A stretch of DNA of 28,238 nucleotides from an uncultured Collinsella sp. Lineage in GTDB: Bacteria > Actinomycetota > Coriobacteriia > Coriobacteriales > Coriobacteriaceae. The stretch is from contig CAAEEX010000074.1 in NCBI GenBank assembly GCA_900755005.1, positions 1 through 28,238 of the forward strand, in the 5' to 3' direction. Below are positions 14,209 through 21,758 of this stretch, in pieces (position 1 is the first letter of the stretch; the number at the start of each line of letters is the position of its first letter). The notes under the pieces are model-generated. The model searched no databases and was not told the DNA's origin. It was given only the letters and a program-made list of their open reading frames with translations. Made by a program: the position numbers and the translations under genes.

Positions 14209-16128
14209 CTACTCCAGCTCAAACGCTCCCGTGTACAGCTGGTAGTAGTACCCGCGCTTGGCGATTAGCTCGTCGTGGTTGCCGCGCTCGATGATGCGGC
14301 CGTGGTCCAGGCAGATGATCGCGTCGGAGTTGCGCACGGTGGAAAGGCGGTGCGCGATGACAAACGTCGTGCGGCCCTCCATGAGCTTGTCCATACCCGC
14401 CTGCACGATAGCCTCGGTGCGGGTGTCAATGCTCGACGTTGCCTCGTCCAGGATCATCGCCGGCGGATCGGCGACGGCGGCGCGCGCGATCGAAATTAGC
14501 TGACGCTGGCCCTGCGACAGCTGGGCGCCGTTGCCGGTGAGCATCGTGTCGTAGCCGTCGGGCAGGCGGGTGATAAAGTCGTCCGCGCCCGCGAGCTTGG
14601 CCGCCGCGATGCACTCCTCGTCGGTCGCATCCAGGTTGCCGTAGCGGATGTTATCCATCACGGTGCCGGTGAACAGGTTCACGTCCTGCAGCACGACGCC
14701 CAGCGAGCGGCGCAGATCGGCCTTGCGGATCTTGTTGACGTTGATGCCGTCGTAGCGAATCTTGCCGTCGGCGATGTCATAGAAGCGGTTGATGAGGTTG
14801 GTGATGGTCGTCTTGCCGGCACCGGTGGCGCCGACAAACGCGACCTTCTGGCCCGGCTTGGCAAACACGGACACGCCGTGCAGCACCTCGTGGTCGGGCG
14901 TGTAGCCAAAGTCGACGTTGTCCATGACCAGGTCGCCGCGCAGCGGTACGTACTCGATCTCGCCGGTTGCGCGGTGCGGATGTTTCCATGCCCACATGCC
15001 GGTGTGGTGGTCGGCCTCTTCGAACTCCCAGGTCTCGGGGTTCACCTGTGCGTTGACGAGCGTCACGTAGCCTTCGTCGGCCTCGGGCTTCTCGTCGATG
15101 AGCTCAAAGATGCGGTCGGCGCCGGCGAGGCCCATGACCACGGCGTTGATCTGCTGCGAGATCTGGCCGATCTGTCCGCAGAACTGCTTGGTCATGTTGA
15201 GGAACGGCACCACGACGGCGATGGACAGCGCCATGCCCGAGATGCTCAGGTTGGGCACGCCCAGCGCCAGGAAAATGCCGCCGGCAAGGGCCACCAGCAC
15301 GTAGAGCAGGTTGCCCAGGTTCATAAGGATGGGCATGAGGATGTTGGCGTACATGTTGGCCTTCTGGGAGACCTCGAAGAGCTTTTCGTTGCGCTCGTCA
15401 AAATCGGCCTCGGCGGCAGACTCGTGGCAGAACGCCTTGACGACCTTCTGACCGTTCATGACTTCCTCGATATGGCCCTCGACCACGCCGAGCTCGGTCT
15501 GCTGCGCAATGAAGAAGCGCGCGGAGTTGGAGCCGAGCAGCTTGGTCATAAAGGTCATAAAGGCGACGCCGGCGATGATGACCAGGCACATCCACACGCT
15601 GTAGTACAGCATGATAAAGAACACCGTGACGATGATGATGATCGTCATGAGCAGGTTGGGCAGCGACTGGCTGATCATCTGACGCAGCGTATCGATGTCG
15701 TTGGTGTAGTGGCTCATGATATCGCCGCGCTGGTGCGTGTCGAAGTAGCGGATCGGCAGGTCCTGCATGCGGTTGAACATCATCTCGCGCAGCTTCTCGA
15801 GCGAGCCCTGCGTGACGATAGCCATGGCGCGGTTCCAGAAGAGCGAGGACAGGACGCCGACGCCGTAGATGCAGGCGAGGGTGGTCACGAGCTGCAGAAT
15901 CTTGGGCTGTGCGGCTTCCCAATCGCCCGACTGCCACGATTCGCTAATAATCTGCAGGGCGCTCTGCAGGAAGGTCGCGCCGATGGAGTTGATGATGGCG
16001 CAGAGCACCACGCCGGCGACGACAAGGGGCAAAAGCACGGGATAGAAGCCAAAGAGCGTCTTGATGAGGCGCGACATGGTGCCGCCCTTACGGTTGAGCG
16101 CGCGCTCGGCGGTCGTTGCCTTACTCAT
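14209..16128 (-). CDS. ABC exporter half-transporter with canonical ATPase site
   Basis: A 639-residue protein with an N-terminal six-helix ABC exporter membrane domain (about residues 25-330) and a C-terminal ATPase. Walker A is GATGAGKT (433-440), the signature is LSQGQ (537-541, not the standard LSGGQ), Walker B is MILDE with catalytic Glu562, and the switch is His593 in IAHRLS. About fifty residues between the two domains, with several His and Trp, are extra to a minimal exporter. Its start overlaps the stop of the partner at 16121-17965 by eight bases, so the two are made together. The pair fits multidrug or lipid exporters such as LmrCD, BmrCD and TM287/288. GGAGG lies eight bases before the ATG. 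Confidence 0.9.
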   Translation of the reverse strand: MSKATTAERALNRKGGTMSRLIKTLFGFYPVLLPLVVAGVVLCAIINSIGATFLQSALQIISESWQSGDWEAAQPKILQLVTTLACIYGVGVLSSLFWNRAMAIVTQGSLEKLREMMFNRMQDLPIRYFDTHQRGDIMSHYTNDIDTLRQMISQSLPNLLMTIIIIVTVFFIMLYYSVWMCLVIIAGVAFMTFMTKLLGSNSARFFIAQQTELGVVEGHIEEVMNGQKVVKAFCHESAAEADFDERNEKLFEVSQKANMYANILMPILMNLGNLLYVLVALAGGIFLALGVPNLSISGMALSIAVVVPFLNMTKQFCGQIGQISQQINAVVMGLAGADRIFELIDEKPEADEGYVTLVNAQVNPETWEFEEADHHTGMWAWKHPHRATGEIEYVPLRGDLVMDNVDFGYTPDHEVLHGVSVFAKPGQKVAFVGATGAGKTTITNLINRFYDIADGKIRYDGINVNKIRKADLRRSLGVVLQDVNLFTGTVMDNIRYGNLDATDEECIAAAKLAGADDFITRLPDGYDTMLTGNGAQLSQGQRQLISIARAAVADPPAMILDEATSSIDTRTEAIVQAGMDKLMEGRTTFVIAHRLSTVRNSDAIICLDHGRIIERGNHDELIAKRGYYYQLYTGAFELE

Positions 16129-17965
16129 GTGCCTCGCCTCCTTCCTGGGTCTGAGCTTGCGTTGCGGTCATGTCGGTGTTGTCTGCCGCCGTGTTCGCGT
16201 CGCCAGAGACGTCGTCGGCGTCTTGCGTACCTTCGGCAGACATCTTGTTTTGCGAGGTAAAGGTCTCGCGGTAGATCTCGCTCGTCTTGAGCAGCTCTTC
16301 GTGGTTGCCGATCTGTGCGATGCGGCCGCCCTCCATGACAATGATGCGGTCTGCGTCCTGCACGGAGCTGATGCGCTGGGCGATGATGATCTTGGTCGTG
16401 TTGGGCAGATAGCTTGCCAGCCCTGCGCGAATCTTGGCGTCGGTCTTGGTGTCGACGGCGCTGGTGGAGTCGTCCAGGATCAAGATCTTGGGGCGACGCA
16501 GCAGGGCGCGTGCAATGCACAGGCGCTGCTTCTGACCGCCCGAAACATTGGAGCCGCCCTGTTCGATCCAGGTGTCGTAGCCCTTGGGGAAACCGTCGAC
16601 AAACTCGTCGGCGCAGGCCAGATGCGCTGCCTCGCGGACTTCCTCGTCGGTGGCGTTCGGGTCGCCCCAACGCAGGTTCTCGGCGATGGTGCCGCTAAAC
16701 AGCACGTTTTTCTGCAGCACCATGGCGACCTGGTGACGCAGCGCGTCCAGGTCGTAGTCGCGCACGTCCACGCCGCCCACGCGCACAGCGCCTTCGGTGG
16801 TGTCGTACAGGCGGGCGATGAGGTTAACGAGCGTGGACTTGGCCGAGCCGGTGCCGCCGATGATGCCGATGGTCTCGCCGCTCGTAATGTGCAGGTCGAT
16901 ATCGTCGAGCGCCTGGCGCTTCGCATGCTTGGAATACTTAAAACTCACGTGGTCAAAGTCGATGGAACCGTCGGCAACCTCGAGCACGGGCTCGGCGGGA
17001 TCGGCGATCGTGGGCTCGGCGGCCAGCACCTCGGCAATGCGGTGTGCCGATTCGTCGGCCATGGTCACCATGACAAAGATCATCGACAGCTGCATCAGGC
17101 TCATGAGAATCTGGAAGCCATAGGTAAAGGTCGAGGAGAGCTGGCCCACGTCGAACAGCGTGCCCTGGCTCGTGATGATGAGCTTGGAGCCCAGGTAGAT
17201 GATGACGACAAACGCGCCGTTGACGCAGATGTTCATCATGGGGTTGTTAAAGGCGAGCAGCTTCTCGGCGCGGGTGAAGTCCATCTGGACATCGCGCGCG
17301 GCGGCCGCGAACTTCTCCTTCTCAAAGTCTTCGCGTACGTAGCTCTTAACCACGCGCATGCCGGTGACGTTTTCCTCGACGGACTCGTTAAGGGCATCGT
17401 ACTTGTGGAACACGCGCGAGAAGATGGGACGCACCTTAAAGATGATAAAGAACAGCCCAAAGCCCAGCAGCGGAATGATGACCAGGTAGACCATGGCGAC
17501 GCTGCCGCCCATGATAAACGCCATGGTAAAGGCGAAGATCAATACCAGCGGCGCGCGCACTGCGATACGGATGATCATCATAAAGGCCTGCTGCACGTTG
17601 TTGATGTCGGTGGTCAGGCGCGTGACGAGCGAGGAGCTCGAGAACTCATCGATGTTGGCAAAGCTGAACGTCTGGATTTTGTAGAACAGGTCGTGACGCA
17701 GGTTCTTGGCGAAGCCGCAGCTCGCATGGCTGCAGGTGACGCCTGCCGCGGCGCCAAAAGCAAGCGATGTCAGCGCGATGAGCACCAAAAGGCCCGCGGT
17801 GGGAAGCATCTCGGCTACGGTGGCGCCGTCTTTGATGGCGTCGATCAGGTTGGCGGTGATAAATGGAATCAGCATCTCGCAGAGCACCTCGCCAAGCACG
17901 AGCAGCGGCGTGGCAACGGTGACTTTCATATAGTCGCGGATGCTGCCCATGAGGGTTTTAATCAT
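16121..17965 (-). CDS. ABC exporter half-transporter with degenerate ATPase site
   Basis: A 614-residue partner of the downstream ABC protein. The membrane domain covers about residues 15-310. The ATPase has Walker A GGTGSAKST (370-378) and signature VSGGQ (474-478), but the catalytic glutamate after Walker B is Asp499 (LILDDSTSAVD) and the switch histidine is Gln530 (IIIAQRIS). Those two losses, with the altered signature LSQGQ in the partner, fall in the same composite site, as expected for an asymmetric heterodimer with one degenerate site. The C-terminus carries about seventy residues rich in Asp, Thr and Ala, probably disordered. The start overlaps the MarR stop by eight bases and is preceded by GGGAGG. 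Confidence 0.9.
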   Translation of the reverse strand: MIKTLMGSIRDYMKVTVATPLLVLGEVLCEMLIPFITANLIDAIKDGATVAEMLPTAGLLVLIALTSLAFGAAAGVTCSHASCGFAKNLRHDLFYKIQTFSFANIDEFSSSSLVTRLTTDINNVQQAFMMIIRIAVRAPLVLIFAFTMAFIMGGSVAMVYLVIIPLLGFGLFFIIFKVRPIFSRVFHKYDALNESVEENVTGMRVVKSYVREDFEKEKFAAAARDVQMDFTRAEKLLAFNNPMMNICVNGAFVVIIYLGSKLIITSQGTLFDVGQLSSTFTYGFQILMSLMQLSMIFVMVTMADESAHRIAEVLAAEPTIADPAEPVLEVADGSIDFDHVSFKYSKHAKRQALDDIDLHITSGETIGIIGGTGSAKSTLVNLIARLYDTTEGAVRVGGVDVRDYDLDALRHQVAMVLQKNVLFSGTIAENLRWGDPNATDEEVREAAHLACADEFVDGFPKGYDTWIEQGGSNVSGGQKQRLCIARALLRRPKILILDDSTSAVDTKTDAKIRAGLASYLPNTTKIIIAQRISSVQDADRIIVMEGGRIAQIGNHEELLKTSEIYRETFTSQNKMSAEGTQDADDVSGDANTAADNTDMTATQAQTQEGGEAHE

Positions 17966-18464
17966 CCAGTTCCTCCCAGGTTACGCGGATTTTATCGAGC
18001 ATTTCGGCGAGGTCCTCGCGCTCGTCATGGGTGAGCGCGCTAAAGGCCTGCTCTCTAAAGCGAATGCGGGCCGCCTGGTCGATGCGGGCGTTTTCCCGGC
18101 CGGTTTCGGTCAGGCGAATGGTGAGCTGCCGTCGATCCTTGGGGTTACGGCTGCGCTCAATGAGGCCGTTGAGCTCGAGCTTGGACAGGATCTCGGAAAG
18201 CGACCCCGGCTTGAGGTCGAAGTGCATGCCGAGTTCCTGCTGCGACATCTCGCCGCCGGGCTGCTTGGCCAGCAGGCAGATAATGGGCGCCTTGCCGGAC
18301 ACGCCTCCGCCATGAAAATGCATGTAATGGCCGCAAAAGCCCAGGCCATTGAGGATGCGCTTGGCAAGCTTGTCTTCTGAGCTAACCGCTTCGGGTGCAT
18401 CCGCCGGTTGTGACGGGTCGCCGCCGGGCTCGTGCGAACAAAGGTTAAGAGGTTCATCGCACAT
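17958..18464 (-). CDS. MarR-family regulator of the ABC exporter
   Basis: A 168-residue regulator with a winged helix-turn-helix (MSQQELGMHFDLKPGSLSEI, LELNGLIERSRNPKDRRQL, TIRLTETG; about residues 73-122) and flanking dimerisation helices. The first thirty residues are Pro/Ser/Glu-rich and probably loose. Residues 42-54 read GFCGHYMHFHGGG, with Cys44, His46, His49 and His51 close together just before the first DNA-binding-domain helix, so a metal or redox ligand is possible but unproven. It is the first gene of the operon, overlapping the first ABC gene by eight bases. A sigma70-like promoter and an inverted repeat lie just upstream, consistent with self-repression released by a drug-like ligand. 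GGAG is twelve bases before the ATG, longer than usual. Confidence 0.87.
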   Translation of the reverse strand: MCDEPLNLCSHEPGGDPSQPADAPEAVSSEDKLAKRILNGLGFCGHYMHFHGGGVSGKAPIICLLAKQPGGEMSQQELGMHFDLKPGSLSEILSKLELNGLIERSRNPKDRRQLTIRLTETGRENARIDQAARIRFREQAFSALTHDEREDLAEMLDKIRVTWEELDD

Positions 18465-18488
18465 GAATTAGTGTTGCTCCTTTCTTTA

Positions 18489-18548
18489 GTTAGGTAGAGG
18501 AATTGTTTTGTGCCTAACCAATCTAGGAGCGCATAGATTAATTGTCAA
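18489..18548 (-). promoter_or_regulatory. MarR operon promoter with overlapping operator
   Basis: On the minus strand a perfect TTGACA (plus 18543-18548) is followed after exactly 17 bases by TAGATT (18520-18525). Immediately downstream, covering the expected start of transcription, GTTAGG (18489-18494) and CCTAAC (18513-18518) form an inverted repeat, extending to TTAGGTA/TGCCTAA. TACCAAAC, similar to this half-site, is repeated at 18551-18558 and 18576-18583. This is a clear arrangement for repression by MarR. Confidence 0.65.
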
Positions 18549-18563
18549 GGTACCAAACTAGTG

Positions 18564-18591
18564 GTTACGCGGTTTTACCAAACCGCGTAAC
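18564..18591. repeat. Perfect 12-bp hairpin
   Basis: GTTACGCGGTTT (18564-18575) and AAACCGCGTAAC (18580-18591) pair perfectly around TACC. No T-run follows on either strand. It lies just upstream of the MarR promoter and could be an insulating hairpin or a further protein site. Confidence 0.6.
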
Positions 18592-18605
18592 GGCTCGACG
18601 CTGCA

Positions 18606-18701
18606 AACGCTCCTAAGCGGCAATCTGGCGTTCAATCGTCGGGCATGGCCACAAGGCCTATGCCCTCCTCTTTCGCGCCACCTTGCTCGCTTAGGAACGT
18701 T
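18606..18701. repeat. Nested inverted repeat between MarR and pdxY genes
   Basis: AACGCTCCTAAGCG (18606-18619) pairs with 18688-18701 with one mismatch. Inside lies a second palindrome, GGGCATGGCC with GGCCTATGCCC (18641-18665). The 445-base gap between the divergent MarR and pyridoxamine kinase genes (18465-18909) holds this, two smaller hairpins and the MarR promoter, and no credible gene. Confidence 0.55.
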
Positions 18702-18752
18702 TTCGCTGTCCGTCCTCAACCTGTGATTCCGCCACGGTCCGCTTCGGTGCAT

Positions 18753-18788
18753 GTGATCCCTTGGGGACGGAGGAAAAGGGATCATTTT
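18753..18788 (+). repeat. 9-bp hairpin with T-rich tail
   Basis: TGATCCCTT (18753-18761) and AAGGGATCA (18775-18783) pair perfectly around GGGGACGGAGGA-type sequence, followed by TTTTCC. It could act as a terminator or attenuator in the leader of the pyridoxamine kinase gene. Confidence 0.45.
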
Positions 18789-18909
18789 CCGAAACCTTTC
18801 CGCAACAATTTGCACTTCGTACCGCTCGCCTCCGCTTACAACGTCCCCTGCGCTACACTTAGTCGCACTGTGGCGCTGCTGCGCCGCGCCCGAACCAAGG
18901 GGGACACTC

Positions 18910-19734
18910 ATGAAGAATACTCAGCTGCTGCTGATTAACGATATGTGCGGCTACGGCAAGGTCGCGCTTTCCGCCATGCTGCCGGTGCTGTCGCACATGG
19001 GCTACCGTATCCATAACCTGCCGACGGCGCTCGTTTCTGACACGCTCAACTACCCCAAGTTCTACATCCACGACACCACCGAGTACGTGCGTCAGAGTCT
19101 TGCCATCTGGGAAGAGCTCGGCTTTGAGTTCGACGCCATCTCGACCGGCTTTATCGTGACCGAGGAAGAGACGCGCATCATCTCGGACTTTTGCCACCGC
19201 CGTGCGCAAAAGGGCACCAAGGTGTTTGTCGATCCCATCATGGGAGACAACGGCAAGCTCTATGCGGGCGTGCCCGAGTCCACGATCGGTCTCATGAGGC
19301 ACCTGCTCGAGTGCGCCGATTACGCGGTTCCCAACTACACCGAGGCCTGTCTGCTCACCGATACGCCTATTGCAGAGCAGATCACGCCCGATGAGGCCCA
19401 CGTCCTTGTGAACGCCGTGCGCGAGTTGGGTGCCAAGTCGGTGGTCATTACGAGCGCCGTGGTCAATGGCACGAACGCGGTTATCGGTTACGACCATGTA
19501 GCGGGGGAGTACTTTACGATTCCCTTTGAGCTCATTCCGGTCTATTTCCCAGGCACGGGCGACACGTTCTCGGCGGTGCTCGTCGGCCGCGTTATGGCAG
19601 GTTGGAGTCTGCAGCGCGCGACGTCCGATGCCATGCGTGTGGTGGCTGAGCTTATCGAGCGCAATGCCGACCAAGAGGACAAGTCGGCCGGCCTGCCCAT
19701 CGAGGCCTGCCTGGACGTGATCGACCATGAGTAA
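18910..19734 (+). CDS. pdxY: Pyridoxamine/pyridoxal kinase
   Basis: A 274-residue ribokinase-fold enzyme. It starts QLLLINDMCGYGKVALSAML, binding the vitamin, then PTALVSDT, DAISTGFIV, VFVDPIMGDNGKLYAG (residues 105-120) and the phosphate-binding PGTGDTFSAVLVG with catalytic Asp218. These fit PdxY/PdxK-type kinases, which phosphorylate pyridoxal, pyridoxamine or pyridoxine with ATP in the salvage route to pyridoxal phosphate. ThiD-type hydroxymethylpyrimidine kinases share the fold but differ in the opening motif (typically AGSDSGGGAG), so pyridoxal kinase is preferred. GGGGGAC precedes the ATG. The last eight bases overlap the start of a small Cys-rich gene. Confidence 0.85.
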   Translation: MKNTQLLLINDMCGYGKVALSAMLPVLSHMGYRIHNLPTALVSDTLNYPKFYIHDTTEYVRQSLAIWEELGFEFDAISTGFIVTEEETRIISDFCHRRAQKGTKVFVDPIMGDNGKLYAGVPESTIGLMRHLLECADYAVPNYTEACLLTDTPIAEQITPDEAHVLVNAVRELGAKSVVITSAVVNGTNAVIGYDHVAGEYFTIPFELIPVYFPGTGDTFSAVLVGRVMAGWSLQRATSDAMRVVAELIERNADQEDKSAGLPIEACLDVIDHE

Positions 19735-20056
19735 CGCTGGCGAGGGCGGCGTCAAGCCTGCGGGCGAGAACAAGCCGCTCGGCGCGCCGCGTGGCAAGCG
19801 TCCGCGTATCCGCGTGAGCTGCGTGGACCAGCTGGGTGCGTGCCGCTGCCACCATGGTCACAAGCCGGGCGACGTCTTTGATTTCGATCGCGACCGGGGC
19901 AAGATGTGCGCCATGGCCTGCCATGTGGGCTTTCCCTACATCGATATCCTGCGCTATGGAGGCGCCGCGCCTGGCAACGAGCCCGGCACAGCAAAGTTCT
20001 GCTGCCCCGAGGTCGATACGTTAAACGTCTGGCTTGCCGAGATCGTCGACGAATAG
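19727..20056 (+). CDS. TIGR04076-like small cysteine-rich protein
   Basis: A 109-residue protein of unknown function. After a basic, proline-rich start of about 25 residues comes the family-like core: RIRVSCVDQLGACRCHHGHK, GDVFDFDR, KMCAMACHVGFPYIDILRYG and FCCPEVDTLNVWLAEI. Conserved Cys and His (about ten together) hint at metal binding, but no role is established for the family. Its ATG lies inside the end of the pyridoxamine kinase gene, an eight-base overlap that couples translation of the two. A functional link with vitamin B6 salvage is therefore possible but is only inferred from the overlap. Confidence 0.7.
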   Translation: MSNAGEGGVKPAGENKPLGAPRGKRPRIRVSCVDQLGACRCHHGHKPGDVFDFDRDRGKMCAMACHVGFPYIDILRYGGAAPGNEPGTAKFCCPEVDTLNVWLAEIVDE

Positions 20057-20152
20057 TCGAGTGAGGATTTTCTCCCGCCGAAATATCGAGCGTGGATTAT
20101 CTCCCGTTTTGGATGCCATTTAGCGCTCAAAGTGGGAGATAGTCCTCGCTCG
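20057..20152. repeat. Intergenic hairpin repeat, copy A
   Basis: CGAGCGTGGATTATCTCCCG-type sequence at 20087-20111 pairs with 20128-20152 at 21 of 25 bases. A further left arm (20058-20079) with GAGGATTTTCTCCCG precedes it, making two left arms and one right arm. The same element, better conserved as a palindrome, is on the other side of the ATPase gene at 21759-21822. Confidence 0.7.
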
Positions 20153-20235
20153 ATTTGTATGCGAGAATCCCGACCTCACTTATGCCCATGCTTAGGCGCA
20201 CGCATCGTTGTTCTGTGCGCGAGTAAGCTCAAATT

Positions 20236-20313
20236 TCTGCATTTCATCCAATTTCGGTACTAAAAATCTCTGCATTTCATCGATAATAGTCGATATAAAT
20301 ATCTGCATTTCAT
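20236..20313 (+). repeat. Three 12-bp direct repeats at exact 33-base spacing
   Basis: TCTGCATTTCAT occurs at 20236-20247, 20269-20280 and 20302-20313, each preceded by an A-rich stretch. The period of 33 bases is about three turns of the helix, placing all copies on one DNA face. A -10-like TATAAA (20294-20299) lies between the second and third copies, so these may be operator or activator sites for the ATPase gene starting at 20337. Confidence 0.7.
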
Positions 20314-20336
20314 TTATCGAGGCGATGGGAGAGCTT

Positions 20337-21698
20337 ATGTTGCGCAGGAAAATTGCTGATGAGCTTGATTGTTGGCAGAGATCCATTGAACGAAAGGCGT
20401 TGTTCGTCACGGGTTCTCGCCAAATCGGTAAGAGCTACTCGATTCGCGAGTTCGGTAAGTCAAACTACGCAACCTATATCGAGCTCAATCTCGCGGAAAA
20501 TCGCCAGGCAAAAGATGCTCTTCTCGAGGCACGGGATGCCGATGATTTCATCAGCAGGGTGACGCTTCTCTCGGGAAAGCCGATAGCGCCAGGCAAAACG
20601 CTCGTGTTTATCGATGAGGTCCAAGAGGCCCCCGACATCATGACGATGGCAAAGTTCCTTGTTGAGGACGGGAGGTGCCGCTGGGCGTTTTCGGGGTCAA
20701 TGCTCGGGACCCAGTTCAAGGTCGTTAGGTCCTATCCCGTGGGATATGTTCACGAGCTTAGGATGTTCCCGCTCGATTTCGAGGAGTTTTGCTGGGCGAT
20801 CGGGGTGAGCGAGGGAGCTCGCCAAACGATACGCGACGCGTGTATCAGCGAGAAGCCCATTCCTGATTACATTCACGACGCGATGATGGCAAACTTCAGG
20901 ACCTATACCGTTGTCGGTGGAATGCCAGAGGTCGTGCAGCGTTTCCTTGACACGCGGGGCGACCTTGCCTCTGTTCGTCAGCTACAGTCAGAGCTCAACG
21001 AACAGTACCGGCGGGATATCTCCAAGTATGCAAGCGGGCGAGCCCTTCAGGTGCAGAGCATTTACGATCAGCTCCCTATTATGCTCGAGGGCGAAAACAA
21101 ACGCTTCGTGCTCAATTCCATTGACCCCAAGGCGCATTACGACAAGTACCAGCGAGATTTTGTCTGGCTCGTCGATGCCGGCGTTGCTCTCAAGGCCGAT
21201 ATCGTAACCGAGCCAAAATCGCCCCTGCTCAAGACGGCACGGCCATCGCAGTTCAAGCTATACCAATCGGATACGGGCATGTTGATGGCGCGCTACCCCG
21301 TTGGCGTCGCCCAGGCGGCGTATCTTGATAGCAAGGAACCCAATCTGGGCGGTATTTACGAAAACGTGGTGGCCCAGCAGCTGACTGCCCAAAATCGCCA
21401 GCTTTACTACTATCAGACAAAGAAGCGCGGCGAAGTGGACTTTGTGGTCGACGGACCGGATGGAACGGCTGTTCCGATTGAGGTTAAATCGGGTTCCTAT
21501 TACCACGCGCACGCCGCGCTCGGTCATGTGCTTGATACGGCCGAATATGGTGTAAGGCTCGGGATTGTTTTCTCGAGAGGCAACGTTGAACGCAGCGGAG
21601 CTGTTCTTTATTTGCCGCTATATGCGACCTGGGCCCTTTCGGATGTTTTGGGTGACTCCTGTGCCGAGGGGATAAAGCTGGAGGTCAAGCCGGTCTAG
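20337..21698 (+). CDS. AAA ATPase with C-terminal DUF4143 domain
   Basis: A 453-residue protein. The N-terminal AAA-type ATPase has Walker A GSRQIGKS (residues 26-33) and Walker B TLVFIDEVQEAP (Asp93, Glu94), with a sensor-like WAFSGSMLG. The C-terminal half matches DUF4143, with a helical linker, LYQSDTGMLMARY and GGIYENVVAQQL, and a nuclease-like strand pair EVDFVV followed by PIEVKSG, the ExK layout of the PD-(D/E)XK fold. Such proteins are common, often in many copies, in gut bacteria; their job is unknown and no nuclease activity is shown. GGGAG six bases before ATG 20337 supports this start; an upstream ATG at 20208 would translate the repeats and lacks a ribosome site. Lower GC than its neighbours at the 5' side and repeats on both sides suggest acquisition as a unit. 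Confidence 0.85.
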   Translation: MLRRKIADELDCWQRSIERKALFVTGSRQIGKSYSIREFGKSNYATYIELNLAENRQAKDALLEARDADDFISRVTLLSGKPIAPGKTLVFIDEVQEAPDIMTMAKFLVEDGRCRWAFSGSMLGTQFKVVRSYPVGYVHELRMFPLDFEEFCWAIGVSEGARQTIRDACISEKPIPDYIHDAMMANFRTYTVVGGMPEVVQRFLDTRGDLASVRQLQSELNEQYRRDISKYASGRALQVQSIYDQLPIMLEGENKRFVLNSIDPKAHYDKYQRDFVWLVDAGVALKADIVTEPKSPLLKTARPSQFKLYQSDTGMLMARYPVGVAQAAYLDSKEPNLGGIYENVVAQQLTAQNRQLYYYQTKKRGEVDFVVDGPDGTAVPIEVKSGSYYHAHAALGHVLDTAEYGVRLGIVFSRGNVERSGAVLYLPLYATWALSDVLGDSCAEGIKLEVKPV

Positions 21699-21742
21699 GG
21701 ACAGTCCCCGATGCGACAAAGGGATAGTGCCTTTGTCGCATC
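21698..21742 (+). terminator. Hairpin after the ATPase gene
   Basis: GATGCGACAAAGG (21710-21722) and CCTTTGTCGCATC (21730-21742) form a perfect 13-bp stem with a seven-base loop; the small palindrome GGGACAGTCCC precedes it at 21698-21708. There is no T-run after the stem. CCTTTGTCGCA recurs near 27938. It probably ends or stabilises the ATPase transcript. Confidence 0.5.
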
Positions 21743-21758
21743 CGCTATCCGAGATAAT

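Noticed and set aside
14878..18034. Two long plus-strand frames opposite the ABC genes
   Set aside because: Both are antisense to well-defined ABC transporter domains and have His/Asp/Val-rich shadow composition.
18558..18938. Small open frames on both strands between MarR and pyridoxamine kinase genes
   Set aside because: They cross inverted repeats, lack ribosome sites and show no conserved motif.
20236..20313. Possible CRISPR array
   Set aside because: Only three 12-base repeats with 21-base intervals, no dyad typical of CRISPR repeats and no cas gene nearby.
20192..20410. 72-codon minus-strand frame with an 11-residue DEMQ repeat
   Set aside because: The repeat arises from the 33-base period of DNA repeats; the frame lacks a ribosome site and overlaps the start of the ATPase gene.
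20337..21698. Transposase or resolvase identity for the repeat-flanked gene
   Set aside because: Walker A/B and DUF4143 features are clear; no DDE, tyrosine or serine recombinase motif is visible.
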